Shown here one piece after another: positions 26,595-35,278 of a stretch of DNA of 64,000 nucleotides. The translations under genes were made by a program, and so were the position numbers. This DNA comes from an uncultured Clostridia bacterium (GTDB taxonomy: Bacteria; Bacillota; Clostridia; Christensenellales; UBA3700). Where the stretch lies: assembly GCA_948471525.1 (NCBI GenBank), contig CAOKSY010000002.1, forward strand, positions 194,289 to 258,288. Direction: 5' to 3'. A model generated the notes under the pieces. It worked only from the letters and a program-made list of their open reading frames with translations, ran no database searches and had not been told where the DNA came from. The stretch's first letter is position 1, and each line of letters begins with the position of its first letter.

Positions 26595-27296
26595 CTATAC
26601 CATTTTGGACATCTCTTTCTTTAGTTTGCTCATCACTTTTTTCTCCAATCTCGAAATGTACGATTGAGATATACCGAACATATCGGCGATCTCCTTTTGC
26701 GTCTTCTTGGGAGATCCCAAAATGCCGAAACGAAGTTTTACTATCTGACGTTCTCTGGGTGGAAGTTTGTTGAACGAAGCGATAAGGATTTCCCTCTCCA
26801 CGTCGTTTTCCACGTCTTTATAGATAACGTCGCTCTCTGTTCCCAACACGTCGGACAGCAAAAGCACGTTGCCTTCCCAATCCACGTTGAGCGGTTCGTC
26901 CAAAGAAAGCTCATTGCGCGTCTTGACAACCTTGCGCAAATGCATAAGTATTTCGTTTTCTATACATCTGCTGGCGTATGTGGCAAGTTTTATCTGCTTT
27001 CCGTCGTCAAAGGAATTAACGGCTTTAATAAGCCCTATAGTACCTACGGATATAAGATCTTCTATATCCACGTTGGTGTTTTCAAACTTCTTGGCTATGT
27101 AGACGACAAGTCGGAGATTGTGCTCTATCAGTTTGCTCTTTGCCGCTCCGTCGCCCTGCATATAACGCGCTACCAGAGCCTTTTCCTCGTCGGGCCCCAA
27201 AGGACCCGGCAGAGCCTCGCCGCCGCCGATAAAGTCGACTGTTTTGTCTTGGAAATTAAACAACTTAGATAAAAATTTTTTGATTTTCTCAAACAT
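26595..27296 (-). CDS. sigE: RNA polymerase sporulation sigma factor SigE precursor
   Basis: Early mother-cell sigma factor. 233 residues from the ATG at 27296, chosen because CGGGAG precedes it; an ATG 10 codons earlier is less likely. The N-terminal stretch MFEKIKKFLSKLFNFQDKTV corresponds to the pro-sequence cleaved by SpoIIGA. Region 2 has DIEDLISVGTIGLIKAVNSF and YASRCIENEILMHLRK; region 4 FGISQSYISRLEKKVMSKLK. The stop of spoIIGA lies 17 bases upstream, so the protease and its substrate are cotranscribed. Confidence 0.96.
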   Translation of the reverse strand: MFEKIKKFLSKLFNFQDKTVDFIGGGEALPGPLGPDEEKALVARYMQGDGAAKSKLIEHNLRLVVYIAKKFENTNVDIEDLISVGTIGLIKAVNSFDDGKQIKLATYASRCIENEILMHLRKVVKTRNELSLDEPLNVDWEGNVLLLSDVLGTESDVIYKDVENDVEREILIASFNKLPPRERQIVKLRFGILGSPKKTQKEIADMFGISQSYISRLEKKVMSKLKKEMSKMV

Positions 27297-27313
27297 AATA
27301 AAACTCCCGTATA

Positions 27314-28087
27314 TTATAGATCGCAATGCAATACGACCTTATATTCGCCTTTTATACAATCCGAAACCGCCGCCATCACTCCGTATACCCTCTCTTTTTT
27401 GCCTTGCGAACGCATATAATCGAGAGGCAATACAGAAAGATTTCTTTTGCCCGTAACGGTGTCTATTTCCGCGCTGTCTTTCAGCGAGTTCAAACCGCCT
27501 TGGGCACATAACTCGAGCGCAACGCTTCTGTCTATGATTATCGTCGGTTTATTGCGGTAATATAGCTTGTTCCCGCTGTCGTAATAGGCTTTACACAGCA
27601 CTTCCCTGCCGTTTGCGCACAACACGATATTGTCCTCATAACGACTCCTGCGACGCGCCAATACGACATGCTTATAGATCAATTTTTGCGCAAATAGGAC
27701 GATTAAGCCTGCCAATCCAACAAAAAACGGCACAAGCGACGAATTTGTATCCGACAGATTCAAATCGAATAAAGCCGCGCTTCCTTGCGTAATTCCGCCC
27801 ATTGCAAACGTCAGCGCAAAGAATATCGCAGTCGCCGAAATATACCGCTTGAAAGTACATCTTCCCACCGTGATCGCAACCATTATCAAAGCAAGTATTA
27901 TCTTAAAAACAAATAATCCGAGCACGTCGCAAAGAGGTAAAAAAACAGCGTATAACGTACCTATAGCCGACGCTATGAACACTGCTATTCCCGATACCTT
28001 TCCGCGAAGAAATCTCAGCGTGAGCGTAAGTATCAGCGCATTGATAAGCAAATTGTTTATTATTACGTATTCGATATACACTTGCAT
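27314..28087 (-). CDS. spoIIGA: Sigma-E processing peptidase SpoIIGA
   Basis: Membrane aspartic protease that activates pro-SigE. 257 residues from the ATG at 28087, chosen because MQVYIEYVIINNLLINALIL is the canonical N-terminus. Five or so membrane helices occupy the first about 150 residues. The C-terminal protease half has VLCKAYYDSGNKLYY, where DSGN holds the catalytic aspartate. The nearest GGAG is too far (13 bases) for a Shine-Dalgarno, while a TATAAT lies six bases before the ATG. Candidate Spo0A boxes lie further upstream. Confidence 0.93.
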   Translation of the reverse strand: MQVYIEYVIINNLLINALILTLTLRFLRGKVSGIAVFIASAIGTLYAVFLPLCDVLGLFVFKIILALIMVAITVGRCTFKRYISATAIFFALTFAMGGITQGSAALFDLNLSDTNSSLVPFFVGLAGLIVLFAQKLIYKHVVLARRRSRYEDNIVLCANGREVLCKAYYDSGNKLYYRNKPTIIIDRSVALELCAQGGLNSLKDSAEIDTVTGKRNLSVLPLDYMRSQGKKERVYGVMAAVSDCIKGEYKVVLHCDL

Positions 28088-28093
28088 AGCAAG

Positions 28094-28170
28094 ATTATAT
28101 CTCCGACTGCGCAAAAAATTATTCTTTCCTTGTCGAAAACAACGCGTAAAAATATAAAATATCGGTCGAA
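28094..28170 (-). promoter_or_regulatory. Candidate Spo0A-activated promoter of spoIIGA
   Basis: TATAAT at 28099-28094 ends six bases before the ATG, with no -35 at normal spacing. Upstream are TGTCGAA (28131-28137, exact 0A box, centred near -47) and GGTCGAA (28164-28170, one mismatch, near -80), as read on the plus strand. The two-site layout resembles the Bacillus spoIIG promoter, where Spo0A binds near -50 and -90 and activates RNA polymerase. Confidence 0.5.
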
Positions 28171-28174
28171 AAAT

Positions 28175-28211
28175 AAAAGCGACCCGCCTATTTGTATGCG
28201 AGTCGCTTTTT
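28175..28211 (-). terminator. Terminator after ftsZ
   Basis: Stem AAAGCGACTCGC / GCGGGTCGCTTT (one mismatch) with a T-rich 3' end on the minus strand. It separates ftsA-ftsZ from spoIIGA. Confidence 0.8.
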
Positions 28212-28234
28212 CTTAGAAAATATGTGCAGTATTA

Positions 28235-29458
28235 TCAGCGATTGTCCTTATTCCTGTTGAGGAATCTCTTCATAAACGAAGGAGTCTCGCTCGGCATTTC
28301 CTGTCTGGGGACGGATTCTATTCTAGTGGGCGGAACCTGTCTTGACTGAGGCGACGGGTTTTGCGGTCTCTGCGGCACTCCTCTCTGAGGATCGCGGGCA
28401 AATTCGCCTGCGCGCTGTTGTCTTGCTTCATTCTGCTGCATAGCCATACCCGAGAAATTAGGTCTCGCTCCTCCCGCCGCAACCGTCGGATTTTGTCTTG
28501 TCGGTATGTTATCGGATGCGCAACCGGTCGCAATCAAAGTTACGCGTACCTTATTGTTCATTGTCTCGTCATAACTGTGTCCGAATATATAATTTACTTT
28601 CTCCGATACCAGGCTGGCAATATAAGCGTCGGCTTCGTTGATCTCTCTGCTTGTAAGATCCAATCCGGTCTGTATGCTGAATATCAAGCCTGTCGCGCCC
28701 GCGATACTGGTATTGAGTATATCCTCGTTGGCGGCCATCTTGACTGCCTTGACCATTCTGTCGGAATTGCTTGCGCCGTCGCACTCGCCCATACCTATAT
28801 GCGAATATCCTTTACCCTGCATTATAGTCTTGACGTCGGCAAAATCGACGTTGATTATGCTGGGATAATTGATAAGATCGCTTATGCTTCTGATAGAATT
28901 TTTGAGTATATCGTTGGCTTTTGCATATGCGTCGAGGAATATGATGTTCTGATCGCTGTCAAGTAACTTCTGATTGGGAATAACGATAAGAGAATCGACG
29001 TATTTCTGCAATTTTTCTATGCCTGTCTCAGCCGCGCGCATCTTGTTGCGCTCGAATCTAAACGGCTTGGTAACTATCGCGATTATCAGCATATCGGGAT
29101 TGACTTCCCTCGCATATTTGGCTATTACAGGAGAAGCTCCCGTGCCCGTGCCGCCTCCCATTCCCGCGACGATAAAAAGCAGATCTGTATCTTCAAGCAT
29201 ATCGGTAAGTACTTTGCGAGACTCTTCCGCCGCTTTTTCGCCTATTTCCGGTCGCGCTCCGGCGCCCTGTCCTTTGGTCAGTTCCGCGCCTATCTGAATT
29301 CTGTTCTCAGGCAAAGCCTTGGACATATTCAAGTGCTGAAGATCTGTGTTGACGACGCAAAAATCCACGTCTTTTACACCCGCGTCGATCATGCTGTTGA
29401 CGGTATTAGCTCCGCAACCGCCTACTCCGACGACTTTGATTTTGGTAGCTGTTTCCAT
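28235..29458 (-). CDS. ftsZ: Cell division GTPase FtsZ
   Basis: Tubulin-like Z-ring protein. 407 residues. GTP-binding GMGGGTGTGASPV (tubulin signature, about 100-112), N-terminal KIKVVGVGGCGANTVNSMI, T7-type segment NVDFADVKTIMQGKG. A disordered Q/P/R-rich linker (about 325-385) precedes the conserved C-terminal peptide ETPSFMKRFLNR, the docking site for FtsA/SepF. Start with GGGAGGGG. Between ftsA and a terminator. Confidence 0.98.
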   Translation of the reverse strand: METATKIKVVGVGGCGANTVNSMIDAGVKDVDFCVVNTDLQHLNMSKALPENRIQIGAELTKGQGAGARPEIGEKAAEESRKVLTDMLEDTDLLFIVAGMGGGTGTGASPVIAKYAREVNPDMLIIAIVTKPFRFERNKMRAAETGIEKLQKYVDSLIVIPNQKLLDSDQNIIFLDAYAKANDILKNSIRSISDLINYPSIINVDFADVKTIMQGKGYSHIGMGECDGASNSDRMVKAVKMAANEDILNTSIAGATGLIFSIQTGLDLTSREINEADAYIASLVSEKVNYIFGHSYDETMNNKVRVTLIATGCASDNIPTRQNPTVAAGGARPNFSGMAMQQNEARQQRAGEFARDPQRGVPQRPQNPSPQSRQVPPTRIESVPRQEMPSETPSFMKRFLNRNKDNR

Positions 29459-29471
29459 AAACCCCTCCCGA

Positions 29472-30665
29472 TTAACCGAATAATCTTTCCAATATACTGT
29501 TTTTTCTACTCATTTTGTCCGCTATCTCCAAAGTAGCGAACAATGAAGAATAATAAGGCTTGTCCCATCCCGCCGAACCTGCCGAAAGCAGTTCGACGTC
29601 TCTCGAGAGCGTCCTTGAAAAATAATTCAAAGCTCCCTTTATTTCGCTCAAACCGCCCCCTGTGACGAAAAATCCCGTCAGATAATTTATCGAACCTATG
29701 GATTTTCCTCCGAAAGCATTCTGCGCCACTGCGAGTTCGTCATTGCGTTTGACATCCTCAATGCACTCGTTTACGAACTCGACTAAATTACCAGCGATGA
29801 GCGAATGAAGATAGGAATTTATCTCGCTCGCCTTGCAGTCGTATTTTATCGAATCGACCTCGTACTGATATGCGCTTACGGAGTCAGTCTCTAAATTAAG
29901 AGTGATTTGCGGCAATATTTTCTTTGCCGCGTCGTAATCTATATCCAACGCGTTTGCGAGCGCATCCACAAGAAATCCGCTGCCGAAAGGATAGTCCTTT
30001 TTATATTTTATTCCGTCGCCTTTTATCAAAGCAAAAGTAGTAGCCGCATATCCGACGTCTATTAGCACCGCTCCGTCGGCGCGCGTCCTCTCGTCAATAA
30101 GCTGAGTTCCCTCCGCCCAAACTCCGTCTATAAATCTCACGTATTTAAATCCGAGAGACACCGCGATATCGTAAACGGCGTGTATAAAATCTTCCTTGCA
30201 GAAGATATACGACATATTGGCATAGATATTTTTTGCGCTCTCGCCTATCGGGCGAATAGTGTGCACGCTTCCGTCCAACACGTATTCCAACGCCGACGAA
30301 CACAATGCGCGATATCCGCCGACTTTAAATCCTTCCGCTTTCTTATGGATATCCTTTATCATTGACGAAGTAATCTGTTTGGTCTTGCCCGCGTCGGACA
30401 AAAGACCGCTCGTCCTAATAGCAGTAAACTGCGAAGGCACTCCGACGTACAACGTCTTTATCCTAAAATCGAATTTACTGTCCGCAATAACTTGCGCGAC
30501 GTCGTCTTTAAGTCTTTCGGGAGCAACGAATTCGCCGTTGAAATATCCCGAATACTCTGCCGAAGCAAAGTTCTTGACAAAAAATATTTCGTCGGCGGAC
30601 TTGACTCCCACTGCAAAAGCAAGCTTCCCCGATCCTATGTCCAAGACGGCAAATTCTTCTTTCAT
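29472..30665 (-). CDS. ftsA: Cell division protein FtsA
   Basis: Actin-like membrane anchor of the Z-ring. 397 residues. ATP-binding segments FAVLDIGSGKLAFAVG (phosphate 1), AVLIDVGYAATTFALI (phosphate 2) and FFVTGGGLSEIKGAL (adenosine). It ends with an amphipathic helix, MSRKNSILERLFG, for membrane targeting. It is rather divergent from the Bacillus protein. The ATG has no Shine-Dalgarno; a full consensus promoter ends six bases before it, so the transcript is predicted to be leaderless. ftsZ follows after 13 bases. Confidence 0.93.
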   Translation of the reverse strand: MKEEFAVLDIGSGKLAFAVGVKSADEIFFVKNFASAEYSGYFNGEFVAPERLKDDVAQVIADSKFDFRIKTLYVGVPSQFTAIRTSGLLSDAGKTKQITSSMIKDIHKKAEGFKVGGYRALCSSALEYVLDGSVHTIRPIGESAKNIYANMSYIFCKEDFIHAVYDIAVSLGFKYVRFIDGVWAEGTQLIDERTRADGAVLIDVGYAATTFALIKGDGIKYKKDYPFGSGFLVDALANALDIDYDAAKKILPQITLNLETDSVSAYQYEVDSIKYDCKASEINSYLHSLIAGNLVEFVNECIEDVKRNDELAVAQNAFGGKSIGSINYLTGFFVTGGGLSEIKGALNYFSRTLSRDVELLSAGSAGWDKPYYSSLFATLEIADKMSRKNSILERLFG

Positions 30666-30671
30666 ATATTT

Positions 30672-30700
30672 ATTATAATATTATAATAATATAAAGTCAA
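30672..30700 (-). promoter_or_regulatory. Leaderless-type promoter of ftsA-ftsZ
   Basis: TTGACT (30700-30695), 17-base spacer, TATAAT (30677-30672), six bases AAATAT, ATG at 30665. The predicted start coincides with the start codon. Confidence 0.75.
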
Positions 30701-30784
30701 TGCCCGTATAATATTTTTTAGGTAAAAGGTGAAAATTTTTGCTAAAATAAGCGAAATTCTACTAAAATATTCGTTGCTTCGTGA

Positions 30785-31519
30785 TTATCCGACGTCTTCC
30801 CACTTCCAGCCGATATTGCTCAGACATATCACGCCGCTGCTTTTTCCCTTGACGCTGGTCTTGTCGAGATAATAACTGTAACAGCCCACGATGCTCTCGG
30901 AAATATTGGAAGATACGGGAATGCGCATCACTACTCCCGTATTGGTCTTGAGATCTATGACTTCGTCTTCCACTTTCATAGATACGAAAAACGTAGAAAA
31001 TCTCTCGTTGATAAACGAACAGCTCTCCGCGCCTTTGATAAGATTGAGAAGTATCTTGTATTTAAAATCCAAAGCTTGTCCGAGCGAAACGCTGTCGGAA
31101 GGAACTCCCGACAACTTTGTCAACGACTTATCGGCTTGATTATCTATAGATATGACTTTCAGTTCCCTGTCAAGCACGGCAAATCTTCCGTCGTCGAGCG
31201 CGAGCGAGAATACTCCCGTCCTGCGCGTAACATATACGACTACTTTGTTGGGAAACTTTCTTTCTATGGAAATGACTTTGAGTTCCGGTCTGTTGATTTC
31301 GATATTTTCTATTGCGATCGCTTCGTCTATAGAAAATATATTTTTACCCTTCTTTATTCCGCTGAGCGCGATGATCTCGCTTTTTACTCCGTCGTCGACA
31401 GTAATATCGTTGGTGGTATTGACGTCTACGCCTCCTATAGAAAACATCACGCCCAAAACCACCGACAATACGACTGCCGATACGATTATACCCAAAATGA
31501 CCCAAAGCCTTTTATGCAT
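30785..31519 (-). CDS. ftsQ: Cell division protein FtsQ/DivIB
   Basis: Bitopic septal protein of the FtsQ-FtsL-FtsB (DivIB-DivIC-FtsL) subcomplex. 244 residues: short basic N-terminus, one membrane helix (about 4-27), a POTRA domain (about 37-105, with IIALSGIKKGKNIFSID and RKFPNKVVVYVTRRTG), and a beta domain to about 225. Follows murA by one base. Family identified by architecture and location; sequence conservation is low, as usual. Confidence 0.88.
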   Translation of the reverse strand: MHKRLWVILGIIVSAVVLSVVLGVMFSIGGVDVNTTNDITVDDGVKSEIIALSGIKKGKNIFSIDEAIAIENIEINRPELKVISIERKFPNKVVVYVTRRTGVFSLALDDGRFAVLDRELKVISIDNQADKSLTKLSGVPSDSVSLGQALDFKYKILLNLIKGAESCSFINERFSTFFVSMKVEDEVIDLKTNTGVVMRIPVSSNISESIVGCYSYYLDKTSVKGKSSGVICLSNIGWKWEDVG

Positions 31520-31520
31520 T

Positions 31521-32771
31521 TCAATTCCTTCTTACGTATGCTCCCAGCGCCGAAAGTTCGGTAGATAAATCCTCATAGCCTCTGTCGATATGGTGGATAT
31601 CCTTTACGACAGTCTCGCCTCTCGCCACCAGTCCCGCCAACACAAGCGAAGCTCCTCCTCTCAAATCGGTCGCGACGACTTCGCTGCCGATAAGTTCTTT
31701 TACTCCTCTGACTACAGCCACTCTGCCTTTTACAGTAATGTCCGCGCCGAGTTTTTTGAGTTCGCTAGCAGTCTTGAATCTGGTCTCGAAAATATTCTCG
31801 ACTATAACGCTCGTTCCTCTCGATACCGTCTGCATCGCCATTATCTGCGATTGAAGATCAGTCGGAAATCCCGGATAGTACATAGTCTCTATGCAATCCA
31901 GACTTTTCTGACGTCCCTTGCTCTTTATAAGTATTCTATCATTTTTCAACGATACTTTGCAAGTAGTTTTCGACAATTTGGAAATAAGCGAAGATATATG
32001 CTCGCAATTTACGTTGCGAAGCTCTACGTTTCCGCCGCACATTGCCGTCGCTATTAGATAAGTGCCCGCCACAATCCTGTCCGGTATCGGCGTATATTCC
32101 ACTCCGTGAAGTTTATCCACTCCTTCCACGACTATGACGCTGCTTCCCGCTCCGCGAATCTTTGCGCCCATCGCGTTGAGAAATCTCTGCAAGTCTACTA
32201 TCTCAGGCTCCTTGGCGCAGTTGCGAATCACCGTCCTGCCCTTTATGAATACTCCCGACATCATGAGATTTTCCGTCGCGCCCACGCTCGGAAGATCGAG
32301 CACAACGTCCGCGCAACGCGCGTTTTGAGAATTGCAGTTGATAAAACCGCCCTGTTCCTGTATTTCTATGTTGAGTTCTCTAAGTCCCGCAATATGTATA
32401 TCTATAGGTCTCAATCCTATATCGCAGCCGCCGGGATAAGCGACCTTTGCCTTCTTATGTCTCGACAAAAGCGAGCCCAGCAAAAATATCGACGAACGCA
32501 GTTCTTTCGCCAATGAGTTGGGTATCTCGGAATTACATACTCCGCTGTTGTCTATTATCAGATCTCTGTCGTTGCGTATTATCTTACTTCCCAGCCCCTC
32601 GAGTATCTTTATCATGCTGTCAACGTCGCTAATATACGGACAATCGTGCAGTACTACTATTTCATCTGTCAAAATGCTGCCGGCAAGCAAAGGCAAAATA
32701 CTGTTTTTCGCGCCTCTGATATCCAGACTTCCGTCCAGCATCCGACCGCCATTTATTATGTATTCTTTCAT
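31521..32771 (-). CDS. murA: UDP-N-acetylglucosamine 1-carboxyvinyltransferase
   Basis: First committed step of peptidoglycan synthesis: adds enolpyruvate to UDP-GlcNAc. 416 residues, normal. Catalytic (fosfomycin-reactive) cysteine present: C116 in YPGGCDIGLRPIDIH. N-terminal GGRMLDGSLDIRGAKNSILP and C-terminal ATDLRGGASLVLAGLVA plus HIDRGYEDL are typical. GGGAG precedes the ATG. Firmicutes often have two MurA paralogs; this is the dcw-located one. Confidence 0.97.
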   Translation of the reverse strand: MKEYIINGGRMLDGSLDIRGAKNSILPLLAGSILTDEIVVLHDCPYISDVDSMIKILEGLGSKIIRNDRDLIIDNSGVCNSEIPNSLAKELRSSIFLLGSLLSRHKKAKVAYPGGCDIGLRPIDIHIAGLRELNIEIQEQGGFINCNSQNARCADVVLDLPSVGATENLMMSGVFIKGRTVIRNCAKEPEIVDLQRFLNAMGAKIRGAGSSVIVVEGVDKLHGVEYTPIPDRIVAGTYLIATAMCGGNVELRNVNCEHISSLISKLSKTTCKVSLKNDRILIKSKGRQKSLDCIETMYYPGFPTDLQSQIMAMQTVSRGTSVIVENIFETRFKTASELKKLGADITVKGRVAVVRGVKELIGSEVVATDLRGGASLVLAGLVARGETVVKDIHHIDRGYEDLSTELSALGAYVRRN

Positions 32772-32827
32772 ATTTCTCTCCCATAAGTAATAAGCATAGG
32801 CATACTCCGACGGAATATGCTATAGTC

Positions 32828-33949
32828 TCAATACATTTTATGAGCGAGACGGGAGTATTGTGCTTTGGAATCTATATTCTCCAACAATCCCACGCCCGTC
32901 ATAAAACATACGAGAGAAGTTCCGCCGTTGCTTATGAACGGAAGAGGTATGCCGGTAGGCGGTATACTGCCCGATACGACCGCTATATTGAGAAGCGTCT
33001 GTATCGCAATTACGGCGGTAATTCCCGAAGCCAGATAGCAATCGAATCTGTTCTGCGCTCTCATCGCGACTTTTATCCCGCACGCTATCATAACGATAAA
33101 GACCGCGAGCACCGCTATACAGCCTACCCAGCCCAGTTCTTCTCCTATGACGGAAAATATGAAATCGCTCTCGGCAAAAGTGAGAAAAAGGTACTTTTGT
33201 CTGGAGTTGAAAAGTCCCAATCCGAACAGTCCTCCGCTGCCCAAGGCGTAATATGACTGTATCAACTGATACCCTTCTCCCAGCGGAGACGCCCACGGAT
33301 CTATGAACGCCATAAGACGCTTAACCCTGTAAGGCTCGAGGAATATCAATCCCACCGCTCCCAAAACAAGCGGCACTCCCATTATCAAAAAATGCTTAAT
33401 CGAGCATCCGCCCACAAACAGCATTATTATCACCACCAGTCCCACACACATGGTCACGGACATATTAGGCTCCAACATTATCAAGACGCATACCGCGCAC
33501 GTCGCAAGCAGGATTGGGATCATATTTTTGAAAGATACGCTGCTCTTCTTATCAAGACACGACGCGATAAATATCACAAGCGCGAACTTCGCTACGTCAG
33601 ACGGCTGCATAGTGGTAAATCCGAGATTTATCCATCTCTTCGCACCGTAATTCTCTACTCCTATCTTAGGCACGAATACCAATGCAAGCAACACTAGCGA
33701 TATTCCCAGTATAGGATAGCGCAATTTTTTGAGCCATTTGGTGTCGAGAAATTTGACCGCATACATTACGACAAGCGCGAACACCAGTGCCAGCGCCTGC
33801 TTTTTGACGTAGTAAAACGCGTCGCCGAACTGCGATTCCGCGCTGTAACTGCTCGCGCTATACTGCATCAAAAGTCCGAACAGCGACAACGCTACGGCGC
33901 AGGCAACGAGAAGTTTGTTATGAATTTTGAATTTGCCGCGTGCATCCAT
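32828..33949 (-). CDS. ftsW: SEDS-family peptidoglycan polymerase FtsW/SpoVE
   Basis: 373 residues, about ten membrane helices. Lipid II polymerase working with a class B penicillin-binding protein. Motifs: NLGFTTMQPSDVAKFALVIF, IDPWASPLGEGYQLIQS, GLGLFNSRQKYLFLTFAESDFIFSV (split here for length) and IPPTGIPLPFISNGGTSL. In a sporeformer it may serve vegetative division (FtsW), the spore cortex (SpoVE) or both; location in the dcw cluster does not decide. It precedes murA, follows murD. Confidence 0.95.
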   Translation of the reverse strand: MDARGKFKIHNKLLVACAVALSLFGLLMQYSASSYSAESQFGDAFYYVKKQALALVFALVVMYAVKFLDTKWLKKLRYPILGISLVLLALVFVPKIGVENYGAKRWINLGFTTMQPSDVAKFALVIFIASCLDKKSSVSFKNMIPILLATCAVCVLIMLEPNMSVTMCVGLVVIIMLFVGGCSIKHFLIMGVPLVLGAVGLIFLEPYRVKRLMAFIDPWASPLGEGYQLIQSYYALGSGGLFGLGLFNSRQKYLFLTFAESDFIFSVIGEELGWVGCIAVLAVFIVMIACGIKVAMRAQNRFDCYLASGITAVIAIQTLLNIAVVSGSIPPTGIPLPFISNGGTSLVCFMTGVGLLENIDSKAQYSRLAHKMY

Positions 33950-33954
33950 CCGCC

Positions 33955-35268
33955 TTACCCCTTGAGATTGGCGACAGTCATATCGAAATGCTCGCCGCGC
34001 TCCACGTATCCTGAATATCTGTCAAAACTCGACGTCGTGGGAGAAAAGAGCACGTTACGCACATGTTTTTCCCTCGCGAGTTCCACCGCTCTTTCGAGCG
34101 AAGACGTTATCTCAAAAGTGTATTCGTGATAGGACGGGAGAAACTGCATCATAGAATAGACGTTGTCTCCGGTTGCGACTATGTGTTTGATCTGCGAAGG
34201 AAGATTGGAGAAAAATCCGTCGTACGCTATGCCTTTGTCGTAGCCTCCGACAATCAGCGACGTATCCCCTTTCATAGAATTGCACGCTTTGAGAGTGCTG
34301 TCTATATTGGTAGCTTTTGAATCATTGAAAAAATCAACTCCGTCAACCGTCCCGATATATTCGTTGCGATATCTCGGCAGTCGGAATTCTTTTATTGCCT
34401 TTTTTATGTATTCGTCTTCTACGCCTATGAGTTTGCAAGCCAGTACGGCAGTCATCACGTTTTGATAATTATAGTCGCCTTTGAGCGGTATATCCTCTAT
34501 GGACATAAACTCGTATTCGCCGTCAATGTCGACGTATATCTTACCGTCGCGAACGTAAGCCCCTCTGACTTTGTTGCGTATGCTCGTAAAATAGACTTCT
34601 CCGTATATGTCGTCGTAAAAATCCCTAACCAAAGCGTCGTCGTAATTGAGTATCGCGCAATCGCCCATACCCTGATTGATAAAAATATTGAACTTCGACA
34701 TAGCGTAATTTTCAAGAGTGGAATGTCTTTCAAAATGATCGGGAGTGATATTGAGACAAGCCGCGATTCTGGGACGGAATTCCTTGACGCTCTCGAGCTG
34801 AAAAGACGATACTTCGAGCACCGCGATCTCGTCGCTGCCGATAGTATCCGCCTGAGCGCAAAAGGACTCTCCTATATTGCCGAGCGTATACGCCTTTCTC
34901 GCGCTTGCGCCTATCATCTCGCCTATGAGTTTTGTCGTCGTAGTCTTTCCGTTGGTGCCGGTGATAGCTATTATGCCGCCCTTGCAGTATCTGTAGCCCA
35001 GTTCTATTTCGCCGATCACGGGTATCCCGAAACGTCCCGCATACACGACGAGTTTGTGACCGTTGTCCACGCTCGGACTTACAACGACGATATCCTTGTC
35101 CGCAACCGCTTCGTATTCGCTTTTGCCGCTTACGTCCTCTATCATAGGATAATCCGACAGATCTATCTGTCCGTCCGAATATACGCTTACTTTTACTCCC
35201 TGTCTCAACAAAAGTTCCGCCGCGCCTTTGCCGCTTATACCGAAACCTATAATAAGAGCGTTTTTCAC
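33955..35268 (-). CDS. murD: UDP-N-acetylmuramoyl-L-alanine--D-glutamate ligase
   Basis: ATP-dependent addition of D-Glu to UDP-MurNAc-L-Ala. 437 residues. N-terminal Rossmann-like ALIIGFGISGKGAAELLL, ATP loop ITGTNGKTTTTKL (about 104-116), conserved NITPDHFERH, and FFNDSKATNIDS. The start codon is GTG, preceded by a perfect GAGGAGG. Lies between mraY and ftsW. Confidence 0.97.
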   Translation of the reverse strand: MKNALIIGFGISGKGAAELLLRQGVKVSVYSDGQIDLSDYPMIEDVSGKSEYEAVADKDIVVVSPSVDNGHKLVVYAGRFGIPVIGEIELGYRYCKGGIIAITGTNGKTTTTKLIGEMIGASARKAYTLGNIGESFCAQADTIGSDEIAVLEVSSFQLESVKEFRPRIAACLNITPDHFERHSTLENYAMSKFNIFINQGMGDCAILNYDDALVRDFYDDIYGEVYFTSIRNKVRGAYVRDGKIYVDIDGEYEFMSIEDIPLKGDYNYQNVMTAVLACKLIGVEDEYIKKAIKEFRLPRYRNEYIGTVDGVDFFNDSKATNIDSTLKACNSMKGDTSLIVGGYDKGIAYDGFFSNLPSQIKHIVATGDNVYSMMQFLPSYHEYTFEITSSLERAVELAREKHVRNVLFSPTTSSFDRYSGYVERGEHFDMTVANLKG

Positions 35269-35278
35269 ATATCCTCCT

